A stretch of DNA of 64,000 bases, taken from the NCBI RefSeq assembly GCF_030348505.1, contig NZ_JAUCFJ010000002.1, positions 686,001 through 750,000 on the forward strand, in the 5' to 3' direction. Shown here piece by piece: positions 58,988 through 64,000 of this stretch. This DNA is from Lysinibacillus sp. G4S2 (lineage in GTDB: Bacteria > Bacillota > Bacilli > Bacillales_A > Planococcaceae). The position numbers and the translations under genes are program-made. Positions within the stretch are counted from its first letter, which is position 1, and every line of letters starts with the position of its first letter. The notes under the pieces were generated by a model. That model ran no database searches. It was not told the DNA's origin and saw only the letters and a program-made list of their open reading frames with translations.

Positions 58988-61825
58988 GAAAAAGCTATCA
59001 ACAGCACAACTGTTGAAGTAACATTTGACGAAGAAGTTGACAACGTACAAGCTCTTAAATTCGAAATCAAAGATTTAGAAGTTAAGAACGCAGCTGTAAA
59101 ACAAACTAACAAAAAAGTTGTTGTTTTAACTACTGCACCACAAACAGCTGACAAAGAGTACACTGTATCTCTTGCTGGCGAAGAAATCGGTAAATTCAAA
59201 GGTGTATCAGCTGTAGTACCAACTAAAGTTGAGTTAGTTGAAAAATCAACTCAAGGTAAACTTGGTCAACAAGTAACACTTAAAGCACAAGTAACTGTAG
59301 CTGAAGGTGCTTCTAAAGCTGGTGTTCCAGTAACATTCTTCATCCCAGGTTCTGCTAACGGAGTAAAAGCTCCTGTAACAGTTGAAGCTGTAACTAACGA
59401 GGAAGGTATCGCTACTTACACTTACACTCGTTATGCTGCAACAAACGATACAGTAACTGTATACGCTAACGGTGACCGTTCTAAATTCTCAACTGGCTAT
59501 GTATTCTGGGCTGTTGATACAACATTAACTATTACTGAAGTAACTACAGGTTCTACTGTCAACAACGGTGCTAACAAGATTTATAAAGTAACTTACAAAG
59601 ATCCAGACACTGGTAAACCAGTATCAGGTAAAACATTAAACGTTTCTGTTAAAGAAAACATTGATGTAACTGTTGATAAACTACAAAATGTTACTGTTAA
59701 CGGTGTTAAAGTAGTTCAAACTAGCAATTCAAATACTACAGCTGCACAAATCACAACTGATACTAATGGTGAGGCTACATTCACTGTAACTGGTTCAAAT
59801 GCTGAAGTAACTCCAGTAGTATTTATTGGTGAAACAGTTTCTGGTCAAACAGCTCCTGCTCAAAAATATAACGCTGATGCATTACAAGCAACTGCTCCAA
59901 AAGTGAAATTTGGTGCAACACAAGCTGATTATGCTCTTGAAGTAACTCGTGATGGCGGTGAAGAGGCTGCTACTGGTTATAAAAACGGACGTAAATATAA
60001 AGTTGTTGTAAAAACTAAAGATGGTAAATTAGCAGCAAATGAAACTGTAAATGTTGCGTTCAACGAAGACATTGATGGAGTTATCTCTACAACTACTGAT
60101 GCTAAGTTTGTTAAAGTAGATGATGATAAACAAATTGATTGGGAAAATAAATACAATACTGATGCTAAGGCAATTATTGTTAAAACAGACTCAAAAGGTG
60201 AAGCAACTTTTGTTATCGGTAACGACAAAGCAAACTCATATGCTACACCGGTTGTTTGGATCGATGTTAACTATCAAAGCGGAAAAACTGGTACTTTAGA
60301 TAAAGGTGAGCCTACTGCAATTGCTCCAATTTCTTACTTCCAAGCTCCAACTATTAATGGTGCTAAATTAGTTTCTAAAGATAAAAATGGCGATGAAACT
60401 TCTAAGTATGTTGGAAAAGAAGCAGCAAAATTTGAAGTAGTTCTTGTGAACCAAAGTGGCAAAACAGAGAAGGACTCTCAATACACAACTAATGAAGTAT
60501 CTTACTCTATTGAAAACACTGGTGCTAACGAAGTTTTAGTAGAATATACTTACGATAAGGAACCAAGAAAAATTACTGTAGGTTCAAATCGTGTTAATTC
60601 TGTAATTGCTGACAATGGTACAATTAATGTTACAGCTGTAGATGGTAAATCTACTTCAGTAAAAGTTTCAGCTACAGGTGTTGCTAAGAAATATGAAAAT
60701 GGAAAAGTTGTTAAAGAATTCTCATTCCATTCTAAAGATGCAACAGCTACATTCACTTCAACATCTGAAGTAACTAACCTATTCACTGGTACAATTAAAT
60801 CATTCAATACTGATAAGAAAACTATCGTATTTAATGATAAAGATGGCGATAAAGAAGCTGTAAAATATGCTGGTGAATCTGGTAAGAAATATGTATATAA
60901 AAATGTAAATAGTGCACCACTTTCTGAAACTCAATTCATTGAACTTCTTAAAGATGCATCAAAAGGAGTAAAAGCAACTTATGAAGTGAAAGATGATGTA
61001 GTAACATTCTATGTACTTTCTGTTGATGCTGGTGCCACTCCTCCACAGGACGCTCTTGTTGCTGATGCAGCAAAAGCACTTAAAGATGCAATTGATGGAG
61101 TAAAAGTTTCTGATTATGTTGAACCTGCTAAAGCACAAGCAGCTGTAGATGCAGCGAAAAAAGTTTTAGATGATACTAAATCAACTACTCAACAATTAAA
61201 AGATGCAAAAACTGCATTAGAAACAGCAGTGAAAGATCTTCCAAAAGTAGATCAAGATAACAAAGCTGCTAAAGATGCACTTGATGCTGCAATCAAAGCA
61301 GTAAAAGCTAATGAGTATATTCCTGCTGACGCTACTAAAGCAACTGCTGCTGTAACTGCTGCAGAAACAGTTTTAGCTGATGCTAAATCAACTACTCAAC
61401 AATTAAAAGATGCAAAAACTGCATTAGAAACAGCTGTAAAAGATCTTAAGCTAAAAGCTACATTTGATGTTACAAAAGTAAAAGCTAGTGAAGTAGTGGC
61501 TGCTGGTACAAATAAAAATGAACTAACATTCACATTTACATCTAGTGACGCTGCGTTAACTGATGTTGACTTTGTTACAGTTCCAAAAACAGCTACTGGT
61601 GCTGATGATTCTATTGCAACTATAGCGAAAACTGCTACTGGTGAACTTAAATTAACTGTTGCTGATAAAAATTTAGCTCCAATTGATTTAACTAATGTTT
61701 TCACGAATACATTTACTTTCGACGTATCTTTAACTGCTAAAGATGCTAAAGAAACTCCAGCAAAAATTACTGTTAAGTATGATGCTGCAAAAACAAAATG
61801 GATTGCTGAAGTAGCTTCTAAATAA
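58988..61825 (+). pseudogene. SLH-less S-layer cassette (5'-truncated second copy)
   Basis: An open frame of 945 codons directly after a TAA (58985-58987). From AAAGCTATCAAC at 58991 it is collinear and in frame with the S-layer gene from codon 234, so signal peptide and all SLH domains are missing and no promoter or start is present. The first ~400 codons are nearly the same as the expressed gene, then the copies diverge. The C-terminal ~270 residues are unrelated: here they hold two repeats with DAKSTTQQLKDAKTALETAV, typical FIVAR-like modules. The frame has no stops, so it is probably a silent cassette kept by recombination rather than decay. Confidence 0.85.
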
Positions 61826-61880
61826 AACTAAACGAAACGTTACTTAATAAACTAGCTTGCTAGTGAAATAAGTAGATTAC

Positions 61881-61928
61881 GACCCCATGGATTTAACTTG
61901 AAATAGTTAGACTCTATGGGGTCTTTTC
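61881..61928 (+). terminator. Terminator after the S-layer cassette
   Basis: GACCCCAT / ATGGGGTC stem and TTTT, homologous to the one at 48874. Confidence 0.8.
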
Positions 61929-62542
61929 TAACTATCGTGTTTGTATTCATCAGGGAAGTTCTGATGCGTGGGAAACAGTTCCGTTTGCTCACGAGCCTAA
62001 TCCTCCTGCATCCAGTGCGAGTGTCTATCCGCTCAAAGGGGTGAAGTCAGGTGAAGTCGTACTCAAGGAGTTGAGGCGGGGTTCTTTAAAAAATGGCTAT
62101 GGCTAGGACGACGAATCCATGTAGGTTGTATGTGTCGATTATGTGTGCGTAATTGCTAGGGGTTCATGCATAATTCTTTCATTTGCAATAATGATGAGGT
62201 TATCTGTATAATTTAGGAACTGTTAAACAGATAATGTGCATACTGTATAGTGGGAGCCTAAGGGCATTAAAAAGAGGGAACAAGACGATGGAACGTTTGA
62301 AGTCTTTTCGGAAGAGGTTCGATAGAAAACCTGCGAGGCCGAAGGGATGGCAGCGGGTTCATAGTAGTGTGGATAGCTAGCCGTTTGGACTTGTATGGTA
62401 ACATACGAGAAGGGTAAAACTAGCAGGAGCGAAGGAACCCAGTCAGTAGTAGTTCTATAAGAAACTTATTTCCCCAAAAATTTGTTTCTTTCAATATGGT
62501 ATTTTATCTGAGGCAATCATGTATGTGATTGCCTCTTTTTTA
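61929..62542 (+). ncRNA. Candidate structured RNA, copy B
   Basis: Near-identical to 48921-49532, with scattered substitutions. The stem GTTATCTG (62199-62206) / CAGATAAT (62228-62235) keeps pairing despite changes on both arms. In this copy the internal promoter-like pattern is TTGCAA-18-TATAAT. It ends with its own terminator (62509-62541). Because the S-layer cassette upstream has no promoter, conservation here is not explained by S-layer expression. Confidence 0.55.
62509..62542 (+). terminator. Terminator ending ncRNA candidate B
   Basis: GAGGCAATCA / TGATTGCCTC stem and six T. Confidence 0.9.
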
Positions 62543-62870
62543 ATAAATATAGGAACCGCTTTACCCTTTATACTAGTAGTCAGGTTAGAAAGAAGAGTTA
62601 CTTGATGTAGTCTTGGTTAGAAAGGCCCTTCTTTTTAGTTATTTGTTATTGGCAATTTCTTTTATAGCGGAATATCTAAGATAAATGTAAATATTTATAA
62701 AAATTATTGAATTCTATTAGATTTTATTTAATTTCCTATAAAAGTTTCTATTTTTCTATTATTACATTTAATTTACACAATATAGATACTATTAAAATAG
62801 TGCATTAACAATAATATGTTTACATATATATGTAGTGGGGAAATAGGTTTTTAATATTACGATTATTGAT
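62543..62870. other. A/T-rich gap before the domain V relic
   Basis: About 330 bp, very A/T-rich; no gene, no clear promoter, one short GAAAGGCCC-type hairpin region near 62620. Confidence 0.4.
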
Positions 62871-62945
62871 GGCACGCCGTATGCGATGAAAGTCGCCTGT
62901 ACGGTGTATGCCCAAACCGAAAGCCTAGATAGAGAGATGGTATAA
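62871..62945 (+). mobile_element. Group II intron 3' end relic (domain V and VI)
   Basis: Domain V is nearly canonical: lower stem CGCCGTA/TACGGTG, upper stem GCGAT-gaaa-GTCGC with a GAAA tetraloop, and the two-base bulge CT before GTACGG. The triad is CGC with a G-U second pair, the form typical of bacterial class C introns. Sequence after it (to about 62945) can form a short stem with an unpaired A in TAAGG, like domain VI. No intron-encoded reverse transcriptase is near, so it is a relic or the 3' part of a split intron. Confidence 0.68.
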
Positions 62946-64000
62946 GGTGGGAATAGCGAAGGTAAGTTTACTTTGTCGTTAATGCATTCAAACGACACAC
63001 ATGCGAATTTAAACAATATTGCTAGAAAGGTGACGGCAGTTAAGGAGGTTAGAGCTAAAAAACCTAATTCATTACTTTTGGATGCTGGCGATGTCTTCTC
63101 TGGAACTTTATATTTCAATGAATTTAAGGGACAGGCTGATTTGGCGTTTATGAATTTAATGGGTTATGACGTGATGACATTCGGAAACCATGAATTTGAT
63201 TTAGGCTCGACACCAGAAGGACATCAAGCCTTAGTTGATTTTATTAAGGGAGCAAAATTCCCGTTTGTTTCTTCAAATGTTGATTTTTCTAGGGATGCGA
63301 AATTTACTGGTTTGTTTACAGACCTCATTTCAAGTGATCCTAAAAACGGAAAAATCTACAACGGTATTATTAAAGAAATTAATGGTGAAAAAGTTGGGAT
63401 CTTTGGTTTAACTACTGGAGAAACAAAAGATATTTCTTCGCCAGGCAGTGTTGCATTCGAAAACTATATTGAGGAAGCAAATAAAGCAGTAAAAGCCTTT
63501 GAAGATAAAGGCGTCAATAAAATAATAGCTTTAACGCATATTGGATATGATGACAACCCTGCATATGATAATGATCTTACCTTAGCAAAATCTGTAGAAG
63601 GTATCGATGTTATTGTAGGTGGGCATAGTCATACTCAGCTAGATAAACCAACCGTTGTAAATAAAAATACGACTGGACAAGCAAAAGCTCCAACGGTAAT
63701 TGTACAAGCATATCAATACAATGATTATTTAGGTACTTTAGATGTTACCTTTGACCCAAAAGGTGTTGTCGTTAATCATAATGGTGCTTTATTAAAAGTA
63801 GCTGATTATACTGAGGATGCACAAGCAGTAGAACTGTTAAAGCCTTATAAGGCGAAAGTAGAAGAAGTTTCAAAGAAAGAGATCGGTGCAGAAGCTTTAG
63901 TAGCGTTAGAGAGTCCACGTACTGGTGGAGATAATACAAAACCAAGTGTTCGTAAAAATGAAACACCTTTAGGCAATGTTATTACAGATGGCATGCTTGA
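62946..64000 (+). CDS. 5'-nucleotidase/metallophosphatase, 5'-truncated and running off the window
   Basis: The frame is open from just after a TAA at 62943-62945 to the window end. Metallophosphoesterase motifs appear in order: SNDTHAN, LLDAGDVFSGT, FGNHEFD, ALTHIG and GGHSHTQ, followed by the start of the C-terminal nucleotidase domain (ETPLGNVITDGML). These enzymes are normally secreted, yet no signal peptide or ribosome site exists: the first in-frame ATG (62982) already lies inside the catalytic core. The intron relic immediately upstream suggests that this is a 3' exon whose 5' part has been lost or displaced. Confidence 0.82.

Noticed and set aside
59903..61825. Treating the second S-layer sequence as a 640-aa gene starting at GTG 59903
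   Set aside because: That GTG is an internal valine codon; homology continues in frame upstream to 58991 and there is no ribosome site.

Overview
This window is chromosomal DNA of a low-GC Gram-positive spore former, most likely Lysinibacillus (L. sphaericus/fusiformis group). The reasons are the sporulation genes (spoIIR, spoIID, spoIIQ, spoIIID), a gene order that follows the Bacillus subtilis ywl-glyA-upp-atp-murA-spoIID-mbl-flhO/P-fabZ-ywpF-ssbB-ywqA/B arc, and a large S-layer gene whose signal peptide and SLH domains match my memory of the SbpA/SlfB proteins of L. sphaericus. No database search was run.

Layout. 1-10.7 kb: end of spoIIR, ywlC, an MntP-like gene, ywlE, a chemoreceptor, rpiB, ywlG, glyA, a degenerate-GGDEF/EAL protein and upp. 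11-19.7 kb: mnaA, then the complete F1Fo ATP synthase operon atpIBEFHAGDC. 19.7-34.2 kb: ywzB, murA, spoIID, spoIIQ, spoIIID, an IS1182-type insertion sequence, mbl, flhO, flhP, fabZ, ywpF and ssbB. 34.4-44.6 kb: SNF2 helicase/SWIM pair, an IDEAL protein, a short flagellin, and a UDP-ManNAc dehydrogenase-tagA pair. 45.2-48.8 kb: S-layer gene. 49.5-58.4 kb: accessory island with two tyrosine recombinases, a RadC protein and a DUF927-type ATPase. 59-61.8 kb: a second S-layer sequence that lacks signal peptide and SLH domains. 62.5-64 kb: group II intron relic and the start of a 5'-nucleotidase.

Most striking: (i) A family of noncoding tandem arrays with a 20-21 bp period. Each has a conserved 12-13 bp core and 7-9 bp variable spacers, and each locus has its own core. 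Two of the loci (31.3 and 40.5-42.5 kb) directly adjoin paralogous genes for NERD-nuclease/zinc-ribbon/HTH-like proteins, and one array runs into the 3' end of its NERD gene. This looks like a linked nuclease-array system that I cannot match to a known one. (ii) The SLH-less S-layer cassette is in direct orientation and in frame with the expressed gene, starts just after the SLH region, and is separated from it by a recombinase-bearing island. It is a candidate for S-layer variation. (iii) Both S-layer copies are followed by the same ~610-nt noncoding unit lying between two terminators, and the copies differ by a compensatory base-pair change. This is a candidate structured RNA. (iv) Group II intron pieces (a domain I-like block and a domain V) lie on either side of the island plus cassette.

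Working links: mnaA makes UDP-ManNAc; the dehydrogenase and TagA-type transferase at 42.6-44.6 kb would use it for wall polymers; the SLH domains of the neighbouring S-layer protein bind such polymers.
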